NCBI GenBank assembly: GCA_023128875.1
Contig: JAGMDB010000034.1
Location: 1-16,293, forward strand
Origin: Dehalococcoidia bacterium
GTDB lineage: Bacteria; Chloroflexota; Dehalococcoidia; GIF9; AB-539-J10
Length of the DNA: 16,293 nucleotides
Direction: 5' to 3'
The notes under the pieces were generated by a model that made no database searches, was not told the DNA's origin, and saw nothing but the letters and a program-made list of their open reading frames with translations. Below are positions 1 to 7,194 of this stretch, piece after piece; positions within the stretch are counted from its first letter, which is position 1, and every line of letters begins with the position of its first letter. A program made the position numbers and the translations under genes.

Positions 1-2
1 CA

Positions 3-77
3 CCAGCCAAACCTCAGATAGAATACGTGATGGATGCCATCTCGTATTATCGGCAGTCAAGAAAAGAACGGAAATAA
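3..77 (+). CDS. C-terminal end of an unidentified upstream reading frame (partial)
   Basis: An open frame enters from the left edge and ends at a TAA at 75-77. The 24 visible residues (starting PAKPQIEYVMDAI and ending RQSRKERK) have a helical, basic-tailed composition typical of a real protein C-terminus. It lies about 45 bases before a tRNA-3'-end-like fragment, where integrase genes of integrated elements are often found, but nothing in these residues identifies an integrase. The family is unknown, and the short stretch could be a chance opening. Confidence 0.35.
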   Translation, partial: PAKPQIEYVMDAISYYRQSRKERK

Positions 78-123
78 GAAAAGCCCTTGGCGTCACCGCC
101 GAGAGCCCTTTTTGCTTCGAAGC

Positions 124-150
124 TGGTAATGGGGTTGGATTTGAACCAAC
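124..150 (-). other. tRNA 3'-end (T-arm) fragment, candidate att site remnant
   Basis: Read on the minus strand this gives a T-stem GTTGG, a T-loop TTCAAAT, the matching T-stem CCAAC, then CCCATTA and CCA. That is the layout of a tRNA T-arm, acceptor 3' strand and CCA, although the spacer is one base short of the usual seven plus discriminator. No matching acceptor 5' strand, D-arm or anticodon arm is found about 75 bases upstream on the minus strand (around 195-210), so this is not an intact tRNA. Such 3'-terminal tRNA pieces are commonly left as attachment sites by integrating elements. That role is inferred, as no second copy was seen in the window. Confidence 0.5.
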
Positions 151-201
151 AATTGGGCGAAGTGTTCATAGGCAAAGTAAAGGAGTGAAGGAGATAGAAT
201 T

Positions 202-804
202 GTGACCAGTATCGGTATCTTGGCCTATGGTTCCTTAATAGATGATCTTGGATGCGAAATCGAAGCGGTGATCTCGCATAAGCTGGAAGGTGTCCAAACA
301 CCTTTCAGAGTTGAATTCGCTCGAAGTAGTTCCAAACGTGGTGGTGCTCCCACTTTAGTACCTGTTGAGCAAGGCGGAGAGCACGTGAAAGCCGTGATTA
401 TGATTTTGGAAGAGCAAGTATCAATAGATGAAGCTAAGGATATGCTATGGCGGAGGGAGACAAACCAGGTTTGCAGTAGCAAGTCATATAAGCATTCCCC
501 TAATCCTGGTCCAAATACCGTGTGTATAAAAGAGCTTAAACAGTTTCACGGCATCCGGATTGTATTATATACCAGCATTCAACCAAACATAGATGAGCCA
601 ACGCCTCGTAAGCTGGCTAGGCTAGCCATTGACAGTGTTGGCAAGACCCAAAGAGGGCAAAAGCGAGATGGCATCAATTATTTAATTAATGCGAAATCTA
701 AAGGTATTACAACCCCACTCACACAAGAGTACGAAGAAGAAATAAAAAAGCAAACAGGAGCCAAAAGCCTTGAGGAGGCTCTTGAGAAATTACAGCCAAG
801 CTAA
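202..804 (+). CDS. Gamma-glutamylcyclotransferase-like (GGCT-fold) protein
   Basis: This is a 200-residue soluble protein. The N-terminal GILAYGSLI (residues 5-13) carries the YGSL motif that forms the substrate pocket in the GGCT/AIG2-like fold. It is followed by a TPFRVEFARSSSKRGGAPTL block (33-52) and MLWRRE at 81-86, whose Glu86 is a plausible counterpart of the family's catalytic glutamate. Relatives cyclise gamma-glutamyl amines to 5-oxoproline, but this branch has no substrate I can name. The GTG start is chosen because an AAGGAG at 188-193 sits 8 bases upstream. It lies beside a tRNA-like scar and a decayed gene, so it may be accessory cargo. The gene is convincing; the exact function is not. 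Confidence 0.7.
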   Translation: MTSIGILAYGSLIDDLGCEIEAVISHKLEGVQTPFRVEFARSSSKRGGAPTLVPVEQGGEHVKAVIMILEEQVSIDEAKDMLWRRETNQVCSSKSYKHSPNPGPNTVCIKELKQFHGIRIVLYTSIQPNIDEPTPRKLARLAIDSVGKTQRGQKRDGINYLINAKSKGITTPLTQEYEEEIKKQTGAKSLEEALEKLQPS

Positions 805-845
805 CATAAGGATGAATATTACAAGAAAAGTCACACTAGCTTATT

Positions 846-864
846 TTGTTACTTCTTGTAACAA
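846..864. other. Perfect 7-bp hairpin/palindrome between convergent reading frames
   Basis: TTGTTAC-TTCTT-GTAACAA is a perfect inverted repeat with a 5-base loop. A second, overlapping inverted repeat pairs TTACAAGAA (819-827) with TTCTTGTAA (853-861). The site lies between the end of the GGCT-like gene and the end of the broken minus-strand gene. It could act as a weak bidirectional terminator or an operator-like palindrome. No T-run follows on either strand, so terminator function is doubtful. Confidence 0.3.
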
Positions 865-1198
865 TCGTCCAGAATGTTACCTACGTGGTCAGCCAGGACA
901 AACAGTTGCCGCTTAGGAGGTTTATTGCCAGGATTATTGGCAATGGTAGTAGCTCGGTCAAATACTAAGGCTGAAAGCCAGTTCAAAAGTTCTGTCTATC
1001 ATACGCTCTGGTCCACCAAGGATATCAACAGGTAGAAGCCCTGCTAGTTCTGTCGGCGTATCTTGTGGCAGCGGCAAGTTATAGGCTAGTATAACCTGGT
1101 CTTTATTCACCGGGATATTCATCAGTCAGCCCCTTAGAACGAAGCTGCTCTATTACGAGGTGTTCCAGTTGCTGCACCAAAGGCTCTGTGGCATCAAT
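849..1198 (-). pseudogene. Decayed small gene with two frameshifts, family unknown
   Basis: Three consecutive minus-strand frames read as continuous protein-like sequence. The first runs from 1198 to a stop at 1103 (ATEPLVQQLEHLVIEQLRSK, then GLTDEYPGE). The second opens with an ATG at 1122 and stops at 958 (54 residues, including LPVDILGGPERMIDRT). The third is open from 995 to a TAA at 849 and includes NWLSALVFDRATTIANN and LFVLADHVGNILDDCYKK. Both switches go in the same direction. The second falls at a run of four T (985-988), and removing one T would join GGPERMIDRT to LNWLSALVFDRA. The product would be about 110-120 residues, and I do not recognise the family. The first frame overlaps the stop of the amidohydrolase gene and has no good start codon. 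It may instead be two small overlapping genes, or sequencing errors in one intact gene. Confidence 0.5.
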
Positions 1199-2945
1199 TT
1201 ACCTGCTGCTTATAGACTACTCTGCCTTCTAGCAATGTCATGACGACTTTTGTCTCTAGAATCCTTTCAACGGGGATTTCGAAAAGGTTGTTGTCAAGAA
1301 CAACTAAGTCTGCCTTTTTTCCCACTTCAATAGAACCTGTTTCCTTTTCCAGGAAATTTGCATACGCGCCGTTTATGGTAAAACTCGCAATCATATCATC
1401 AAGGCCGACTCTCTCCTCAGGCCATAAAACTCCACTTTCGCCTTCCTTAAGCACCTTACTCGAATCAGTTGTTGCTCCAGGAGCTGACCGCACCATGCCA
1501 GTGTAAATGCCTGCCATCGGGTGCATAAACGGAGTTCCTTCGTGTGTAGAAGGGTCAGTGCTGGGTACCGGGAAATCGCTTGCGGCAGCCATCACAACCC
1601 CTGCATCCATAAGGCTCTTCATTGGATATTCTTTATCCGCCCTTTCTTTTCCCAGATACGGCAGCTGGAGGGCCCAGTAGTAATCATCCTTCATAAACCA
1701 GTATGGCTGTGGAAGACCGACAACCCCAAGTTTACCCATCCTTTTCATATCTTCGGGCGCAACAAGCTGCAGGTGAGTTATGCTATGGCGGGAGTCTCTC
1801 TTGCCGTTAACCCTCTGTGCATATTCAAAAGCGTCAAGTGTCATACGTGTTGCTGCATCGCCAATTGCGTGAACATGAACCTGAAATCCTGCTTTGTCAA
1901 AAGCGGCAACGGCTTCTCGATATGCTTTATGGCCCCAACTGAATTGTTCGCCGCAACTGTCAGCGTTATTTGTGTAAGGCTCAAGAAGATAGGCGGTTCC
2001 TGCTTCAAGCACTCCATCAGCGAAAAACTTCACGGCATTGACCTGGAATAAATCACCTGTATATTTTTTACTTTGTTCACGAAATGCTGCAATCTGCTGT
2101 GCTACGCCTCTTTCAGGTATCTCTATCCATGAGCCCCTGTAGCGAAGCGTAAGGCGGCCTTCTTTGCGAAGTTCTTCAATCGCCTGTGCGCCATTGTCAC
2201 TTGCAGGATACTGCATACCTCCCAGCTTGTGGTGAAGTAAAGGATCATGCACAGTTGTCAACCCCAGAGCATTTACCGCTTCCTGAAATAGAGTAAGTCC
2301 CTCCCTGTAGTCTTCCACTGAGAAATCGGGAAGGCGTTTAGTTACCAAGCCCATCGCGCTCTCTTTCAATACCCCCGTAGGTTCACCTGTCTCCGAATTC
2401 CTTTCAAGAACTCCGCCTTGAGGATCAGGCGTGTTTTTCGTTATCCCTGCCATCTCAAACGCTTTTGAGTTGGCCCATAGTGAGTGGCCATCTTCTGAAG
2501 TTAGAACTACGGGACGTCCAGGCACTATACGGTCCAGAGCCTCTTTTTTGGGCCCTTCCACCCCAAAGACTGTATTACTCCAGCCATTGCCCTGGATTAC
2601 GGAAAGCTCAGGGTTAGCTGCAGCAAATTCACTAACCGCTTTCTCATAGGCTTTCATTGAATCGAGGCCGACGAGATGTGCTGTTTTGGTCAGCATTACC
2701 GCACCTATTGAAGCATGACAGTGGGCATCAAAGAATCCTGGCAGAAGCATTTTTCCCTCAAGGTCGATAACTCTAGTATGAGTGTCTATGTATGGTGAAA
2801 GGCCATCATTTTTGCCGACATATACTATCAATCCATCGCGAATGGCTACAGCCTCAGCCCAACTCCTTGCCACATCAACTGTGTAAACAGCTCCTTTTTT
2901 GAATATTAGATCTGCTGTCGGTTCTTTTGGTTTTTCCCCTTTCAT
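1194..2945 (-). CDS. YtcJ-type amidohydrolase (amidohydrolase family 3)
   Basis: A 583-residue metal-dependent hydrolase of the amidohydrolase superfamily. The metal-ligand pattern is complete: DAHCH (H75, H77), a lysine in VKFFADGVLE (K306), VHVHAIGD (H357, H359), SITHLQ (H391) and an aspartate in AASDFPV (D457). The C-terminal beta-sandwich closes with GSIEVGKKADLVVLD. Length and motifs match the YtcJ / N-substituted formamide deformylase-like group, which cleaves exocyclic C-N bonds; the substrate cannot be told from sequence. No signal peptide or membrane segment is visible, so it is probably cytoplasmic. The ATG is preceded by AAGGAGG (2950-2956 on the opposite strand), a strong SD sequence. 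It is transcribed alone, toward the decayed gene. Confidence 0.9.
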   Translation of the reverse strand: MKGEKPKEPTADLIFKKGAVYTVDVARSWAEAVAIRDGLIVYVGKNDGLSPYIDTHTRVIDLEGKMLLPGFFDAHCHASIGAVMLTKTAHLVGLDSMKAYEKAVSEFAAANPELSVIQGNGWSNTVFGVEGPKKEALDRIVPGRPVVLTSEDGHSLWANSKAFEMAGITKNTPDPQGGVLERNSETGEPTGVLKESAMGLVTKRLPDFSVEDYREGLTLFQEAVNALGLTTVHDPLLHHKLGGMQYPASDNGAQAIEELRKEGRLTLRYRGSWIEIPERGVAQQIAAFREQSKKYTGDLFQVNAVKFFADGVLEAGTAYLLEPYTNNADSCGEQFSWGHKAYREAVAAFDKAGFQVHVHAIGDAATRMTLDAFEYAQRVNGKRDSRHSITHLQLVAPEDMKRMGKLGVVGLPQPYWFMKDDYYWALQLPYLGKERADKEYPMKSLMDAGVVMAAASDFPVPSTDPSTHEGTPFMHPMAGIYTGMVRSAPGATTDSSKVLKEGESGVLWPEERVGLDDMIASFTINGAYANFLEKETGSIEVGKKADLVVLDNNLFEIPVERILETKVVMTLLEGRVVYKQQVN

Positions 2946-3170
2946 TTTCCCTCCTTGAATTTATGCCGGGCTGTTATTTGTTGTCCGGGTAACTTTTGAG
3001 TTTAGCAGGTTTTGCAGTATCGATAAAGAGCATGGAGCTGAGATTGAGCAGTAATTTACAGAAATCTCTGATTTTCTAAGAGCTCTTCTGCAAATAAAGT
3101 TAGCCAGATAGCCATCAAGTTAGGGTTTGTGTTTTCTTTACCCAACACTTGATTGAATTACAACGAAAAC
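2946..3170. other. Intergenic spacer with one long imperfect hairpin
   Basis: No convincing gene is present. The clearest structure is an inverted repeat ATCAAGT (3114-3120) / ACTTGAT (3147-3153), with an inner GGGT/ACCC pairing (3123-3126 / 3140-3143). It lies just upstream of the partial leuS copy. It lacks a following T-run, so it is not an obvious terminator, and it could be chance. Confidence 0.25.
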
Positions 3171-3327
3171 GCTTTTAATTTGCCCGCGATTAAGCTAAGC
3201 TTTCGCAAATATGGCTCTAACAGACAAGCATCAGGAAATGGGAAAAAAGAAGTGGCAGGGGAAATGGGCAGACAACTGTGCTTATGAGGCCACGTGGGAT
3301 AGCAGTCGCCAAAGAATTTATGCCTTG
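3171..3327 (+). pseudogene. Diverged partial copy of the leuS leader and 5' end
   Basis: Bases 3211-3327 encode MALTDKHQEM followed by KKKWQGKWADN, YE, DSSR and YAL. This aligns with the start of leuS at 3931 (MVLKYNPQEIEKKWQAKWAA, then YEVTEDSSR and FYAL). I count about 21 identities in 39 aligned residues, with one extra in-frame codon here. Homology also covers the leader: GCTTTTAATTT lies 40 bases before this ATG and 39 bases before the leuS ATG. After the YAL codons the similarity stops, so all catalytic motifs (HIGH, KMSKS) are absent. The frame stays open to 3522 but its later residues look like noise. It is best read as a remnant of an old duplication, or of a second leuS allele brought in by recombination. 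Confidence 0.85.
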
Positions 3328-3380
3328 CCCGTACCCCTTTGTTTTTTGCTCTCGTACTCTCTATGTACACGCTGCCCTTG

Positions 3381-3389
3381 TGATATAAT
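3381..3389 (+). promoter_or_regulatory. Extended -10 promoter upstream of the pyruvate-kinase-C-like gene
   Basis: The sequence reads TGATATAAT, a perfect extended -10 (TGn followed by TATAAT at 3384-3389). No good -35 box lies 17 bases upstream (CTATGT at 3361-3366), which an extended -10 can tolerate. Transcription would begin near 3396 and leave a leader of about 120 bases before the ATG at 3515. Confidence 0.55.
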
Positions 3390-3514
3390 GCATACGTTGG
3401 CTTTCAAATGCTCATCTCTTAGTGGTTTGGTTGCTGTATTTGGCAAGGCTGCCAGAGATGATGATATGCTTAGGTCGGCTCACGTGGCAGGTGCTCTTAA
3501 AAGGAAGTGGAAAC

Positions 3515-3784
3515 ATGGTTAAAGTTGTCAGGAGGCATGTTTGTTACTTTGATGAACCTGGGAAGCAAAACACAGAATTGGTAACAGAATTGGTAATTGA
3601 AGCGGTTTCCCAGCGACTTGAAGCTGGTGCAAATAAGAACATTGTTGTTGCCAGTACCTCCAGTGAAACCGCTGCCAAATTTGCCCGTACTCTCAAGGCT
3701 AAAACTGACTTGCTCTATGTTGCAGAGGCACCATATAGGCAAGAGATAATTGCCATGCCGACCTCTAAAAAATGGTGGAAATAA
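3515..3784 (+). CDS. Short protein like a truncated pyruvate kinase C-terminal (PK_C) domain
   Basis: An 89-residue protein. Residues 10-50 (CYFDEPGKQNTELVTELVIE, then NIVVASTSSETA) resemble stand-alone proteins related to the pyruvate kinase alpha/beta (C-terminal) domain, with the 'YFEKPG..NT' opening and an 'IVVAST.GETA' nucleotide-fold strand and loop. Those stand-alone proteins are, from memory, roughly twice this length. Here the frame ends soon after EAPYRQEIIAMPTSKKWWK, so it looks truncated or degenerate at the C-terminus. The ATG at 3515 is preferred because AAGGAAG (3501-3507) is correctly spaced and an extended -10 lies upstream. It sits between the partial leuS copy and leuS itself, so it may have arrived with that rearrangement. 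No catalytic role can be claimed. Confidence 0.5.
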   Translation: MVKVVRRHVCYFDEPGKQNTELVTELVIEAVSQRLEAGANKNIVVASTSSETAAKFARTLKAKTDLLYVAEAPYRQEIIAMPTSKKWWK

Positions 3785-3878
3785 ACTCGGGTTGTTGTAG
3801 CTATTGCATGCAATTTGGGGAGTTATTGAGCTCAGAGATTTTTAGAAATGTGAACTAAGGTAGTATTAACTTATTCCT

Positions 3879-3902
3879 AAGCTCTGTACGAGCTTTTAAT
3901 TT
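3879..3902 (+). terminator. Weak intrinsic terminator-like hairpin before leuS
   Basis: AAGCTC (3879-3884), loop TGTAC, GAGCTT (3890-3895), then TTAATTT. The 6-bp stem followed by a T-rich tail is terminator-like but short. It lies 28 bases before the leuS ATG, so it could end the upstream short transcript or attenuate leuS. The partial leuS copy upstream keeps the T-rich tail (3171-3181) but not the 5' arm of the stem. Confidence 0.4.
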
Positions 3903-3930
3903 ATCCTGAGTGTGTCAAATTTCTACGCAT

Positions 3931-6375
3931 ATGGTTCTAAAATACAATCCTCAGGAAATAGAAAAGAAGTGGCAGGCCAAGTGGGCAGCTGACCACATTT
4001 ATGAGGTCACAGAGGATAGCAGTCGCCCAAAATTCTATGCCTTGACTATGCTTCCTTACACATCTGGAGACCTTCATATCGGGCATTGGTACGCTATGGC
4101 TCCTTCAGATGTGTATGCTAGATTCAAGAGAATGCAGGGATACAATGTGCTCCACCCTATGGGCTTTGATGCTTTTGGATTGCCCGCGGAGAATGCTGCT
4201 ATCAATCATGGTATACACCCTTATGATTGGACAATGAGAAATGTAGAGCATATGCGACATCAGCTCAAGGGCATAGGGGCGATCTATGACTGGAACCGAG
4301 AGGTGATTAGTTGTCTCCCGGAGTATTATAGGTGGACACAGTGGTTTTTCTTGAAATTTTATCATGCTGGCCTGGCTTACCGTGCTAAAGCACCAGTCAA
4401 CTGGTGCCCTAGCTGCCAAACAGTGTTAGCTAATGAACAGGTGGTGAGTGAAGGATTTTGTGAGCGTTGTGGCAGCCAAGTGACCAAGAAAGACTTGGAA
4501 CAGTGGTTTTTCAAAATCACCAGATATGCTGAGGAACTTCTTGGCTTTAGCCATATGGATTGGCCAGAGCGTATAAAGACGATGCAGAGGAATTGGATTG
4601 GCAAGAGCGAAGGTGCTGAGATTTCTTTCAAGTTGGAACATGAAGGCATAGAATCGAAGGAGCTAAGGGTGTTCACCACTCGCCCTGATACTATTTTTGG
4701 TGTGACTTTCCTCCTTCTTGCTCCAGAGCATCATTTAGTTCTTCAGTTGACTGCCCCGGGGCGCAGAGGTGAGGTGGAGGAATATATTGCTTGGTGTCGG
4801 CGGCAAAGCGAATATGAACGTGCAGCTATGGATAGAGAGAAAACAGGGGTCTTTCTGGGAAGCTATGTCATCAATAGGCTAAGTGGTGAAAAGATACCTA
4901 TCTGGATTACTGACTATGTCTCCTTGACTTATGGCACGGGAGTAGTGATGGGCGTCCCAGCTCATGATAAGCGAGACTTTGAATTTGCCAGAAAATTTAA
5001 CCTTCCTGTTCGAACTGTTATTGTCTCTGCTGATTGGGTGGGCGAGGAATTAATGGAATCATATAGTGGTACAGGCATGATGGTAAATTCTGGAGAATTT
5101 AGTGGCTTATCCAGTGAGCAAGGATGCTGTGCGATTTGTGATTTGCTGGAGAACAAGGGATGGGGCAAACGCGCTGTCACTTATCGCATTCGCGATTGGC
5201 TTATCTCCAGGCAGAGGTATTGGGGGGCACCTATTCCTATGGTTTATTGTAACAAGTGTGGCATTGTTCCTGTGCCTGAGAAAGACTTGCCTGTCTTGCT
5301 TCCTCCCAATGCGGAATTCAAGCCCACCGGGGAATCCCCCCTTAAACATTGCCAGTCGTTTGCTAATACTACTTGCCCTAGATGTTCTGGGCCAGCGCAA
5401 CGGGAAGTTGACACAATGGATACGTTTATGTGCTCCAATTGGTATTTCTTACGTTACACGAACCCCAAGATTGATAATGCTCCCTTTGAGGCTGAAAAAC
5501 TGGAGTACTGGCTACCTGTGGATTTATATACTGGAGGCGCTGAACATGCTGTCATGCACCTCCTTTATGCCCGTTTTTTCATTAAGGCAATTAGAGACAT
5601 GGGATTGGTTGATTTCGATGAACCGTTCACTCGCCTTTTTAATCAGGGAACGATAATCTACCTCGGTGACAAAATGAGTAAATCAAAGGGCAATGTGATT
5701 GCTCCAGATGAATATGTGGCTGAATTGGGAGCCGATGCTGTTCGTGCCTATCTCATGTTTATCGGACCCTGGGAATTGGGTGGGGAGTGGAGTGATAGTG
5801 GGCTTGTAGGCATAAGCAGGTGGCTAAATCGAACGTGGGGTTTGATAGAAACCGGCTATACTAGCGAGGTGGTTGAACGAGCAGCGGAAAAAGAACTTCT
5901 TCATGTCATTCATAAAACGATTAAAAAGGTAAGTGAGGATTTGGAAAAGTTCCGCTTTAACACTATGTTAGCTAGCCTGATGGAATTTACTAATTATCTG
6001 TTAAAAATACAGAAACTAGGGCATGTGTCCGTATTGCTGTGGCAGGAAGCTATCACGTATTTACTACTGCTTCTGGCTCCTACTGCCCCTCATCTGGCTG
6101 AAGAACTGTGGGCTAGAACTGGTCACTCTTATAGCATTCATAGTCAATCTTGGCCTAATTGGGATGAAGAGCTGGTTAAAGAGGAGAGAGTCACTTTGGT
6201 TATCGAGGTGAACGGTAAATTACGAGATAGACTGCTTGTGCCTGTTTCCATAACTGAAGCCGAGGCCAAGGAATTAGCGCTGGGCCAGGAGAAAATAATG
6301 GCTCACACTAATGGAAAGGAGATTCATAGGATCATTTATGTTCCTGGGCGAGTGGTGAATATTGTAGTGAAGTGA
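3931..6375 (+). CDS. leuS: Leucyl-tRNA synthetase
   Basis: Class I aminoacyl-tRNA synthetase that charges tRNA-Leu, 814 residues from the chosen start. The catalytic signatures are HIGH (residues 49-52) and KMSKS (581-585). Between them lie zinc-ribbon cysteines (CPSC and CERC around 154-176) and the CP1 editing domain, with TTRPD (249-253) and VPAHDKRDFEFA, whose Asp349 matches the residue that anchors misacylated amino acids. The C-terminus has the anticodon-binding bundle and the VNGKLRD tail domain. A GTG at 3910 in the same frame would add seven residues. I prefer the ATG at 3931 because family members begin close to YNPQEIEKKWQ and because the partial upstream copy also begins there. 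No SD sequence precedes either start, which is odd for such a gene. No T-box leader was seen. Confidence 0.97.
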   Translation: MVLKYNPQEIEKKWQAKWAADHIYEVTEDSSRPKFYALTMLPYTSGDLHIGHWYAMAPSDVYARFKRMQGYNVLHPMGFDAFGLPAENAAINHGIHPYDWTMRNVEHMRHQLKGIGAIYDWNREVISCLPEYYRWTQWFFLKFYHAGLAYRAKAPVNWCPSCQTVLANEQVVSEGFCERCGSQVTKKDLEQWFFKITRYAEELLGFSHMDWPERIKTMQRNWIGKSEGAEISFKLEHEGIESKELRVFTTRPDTIFGVTFLLLAPEHHLVLQLTAPGRRGEVEEYIAWCRRQSEYERAAMDREKTGVFLGSYVINRLSGEKIPIWITDYVSLTYGTGVVMGVPAHDKRDFEFARKFNLPVRTVIVSADWVGEELMESYSGTGMMVNSGEFSGLSSEQGCCAICDLLENKGWGKRAVTYRIRDWLISRQRYWGAPIPMVYCNKCGIVPVPEKDLPVLLPPNAEFKPTGESPLKHCQSFANTTCPRCSGPAQREVDTMDTFMCSNWYFLRYTNPKIDNAPFEAEKLEYWLPVDLYTGGAEHAVMHLLYARFFIKAIRDMGLVDFDEPFTRLFNQGTIIYLGDKMSKSKGNVIAPDEYVAELGADAVRAYLMFIGPWELGGEWSDSGLVGISRWLNRTWGLIETGYTSEVVERAAEKELLHVIHKTIKKVSEDLEKFRFNTMLASLMEFTNYLLKIQKLGHVSVLLWQEAITYLLLLLAPTAPHLAEELWARTGHSYSIHSQSWPNWDEELVKEERVTLVIEVNGKLRDRLLVPVSITEAEAKELALGQEKIMAHTNGKEIHRIIYVPGRVVNIVVK

Positions 6376-6379
6376 GAAA

Positions 6380-7171
6380 ATGAGAATAACTTTTGTTGGT
6401 GGCGGGACTATGGGGGGAGCAATGATAAGATGCCTTCTTAGACAAAAGATTACTGCCCCTGGAGATATTATAGTTAGTGACGTGAGCCAATCGCGGCGAG
6501 AGTTACTAAAAAGAGAATGTGGAGTGAAGGCCTTAGCTAATAACGGAGAAGCAGTGGAAAGTGCTGACTTGATTATCTTGGCGGTGAAACCTCAGGATTT
6601 AGCTCAAGTGATGGAGGAAATAGAAAATCCCGCGCCACAGCAAGTTGTATTATCCATAGTAGCCGGTGCTAGCTTAGCTGCTTTATGTCGTGGCTTGAAC
6701 CACCCTTGTATAATCCGGGCTATGCCCAATATGCCAGCGCAAATTGGCGAAGGAATGGTTGTATGGGTAGCAACTGCTGAAGTTAACCCAAAACAGAAGG
6801 AGATGGCTCAATCTGTCCTTGGTGCTTTAGGTGAGGAAATTTATGTTGATGATGAAAAGTATTTGGACATGGCTACAGCTTTAAGTGGGAGTGGCCCAGC
6901 CTATGTGTTTCTTTTCATCGAGGCACTTATTGATGCTGGGGTTCATATTGGTTTACCACACAATATGGCAAAGAAGTTGGTGGTACAGACGATAATTGGC
7001 TCCACTGACACTGTTCAAGAAATGGACAAACACCCTGCAGAGCTAAGAAGTATGGTTACTTCACCGGGTGGTACAACTAGTGAGGCGCTTCTTCAATTAG
7101 AGAGAGGAGGTTTTCGTTCCCTTCTTCTTGAAGCTGTCGCTGCCGCTTATAGTAAAGCTAAGCATCTTTAG
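6380..7171 (+). CDS. proC: Pyrroline-5-carboxylate reductase
   Basis: Reduces 1-pyrroline-5-carboxylate to proline with NAD(P)H, the last step of proline synthesis. The 263-residue length is typical. The Rossmann fold opens with FVGGGTMGGAM (5-15), followed by AVKPQ (68-72) and MPNMPA (115-120). The C-terminal dimerisation domain has the signature ALSGSGPAYVFLFIEALIDAG (167-187) and SPGGTTSEAL (228-237). It starts four bases after the leuS stop, so the two are almost certainly co-transcribed. GTGAG just before the ATG is only a weak SD, which suggests translational coupling to leuS. Confidence 0.96.
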   Translation: MRITFVGGGTMGGAMIRCLLRQKITAPGDIIVSDVSQSRRELLKRECGVKALANNGEAVESADLIILAVKPQDLAQVMEEIENPAPQQVVLSIVAGASLAALCRGLNHPCIIRAMPNMPAQIGEGMVVWVATAEVNPKQKEMAQSVLGALGEEIYVDDEKYLDMATALSGSGPAYVFLFIEALIDAGVHIGLPHNMAKKLVVQTIIGSTDTVQEMDKHPAELRSMVTSPGGTTSEALLQLERGGFRSLLLEAVAAAYSKAKHL

Positions 7172-7194
7172 ATTTAGAGAAGCTATAGATTACG

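Noticed and set aside
2..205. Open plus-strand frame of about 67 codons overlapping the GTG of the GGCT-like gene as GTGA
   Set aside because: It runs straight through the tRNA T-arm-like fragment, where GVGFEPT is a familiar spurious translation of that motif. The frame at 3-77 looks more protein-like and ends inside it.
924..944. Perfect hairpin ATTGCCA / TGGCAAT with a 7-base loop, considered as a terminator
   Set aside because: It lies inside the third frame of the decayed minus-strand gene and has no T-run on either strand, so it is probably coding sequence.
3328..3522. Continuation of the partial leuS copy as a real 103-residue protein
   Set aside because: After residue 39 the translation has no resemblance to leuS or any family I know, and it overlaps the promoter and start of the next gene in another frame.
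3910..3930. GTG at 3910 as the leuS start
   Set aside because: It adds seven residues not expected in the family. The partial upstream copy aligns from the ATG at 3931, and neither start has an SD to favour it.
3785..3930. T-box riboswitch controlling leuS
   Set aside because: No T-box consensus (AGGGTGGNACCGCG-like) and no matching specifier structure were found.
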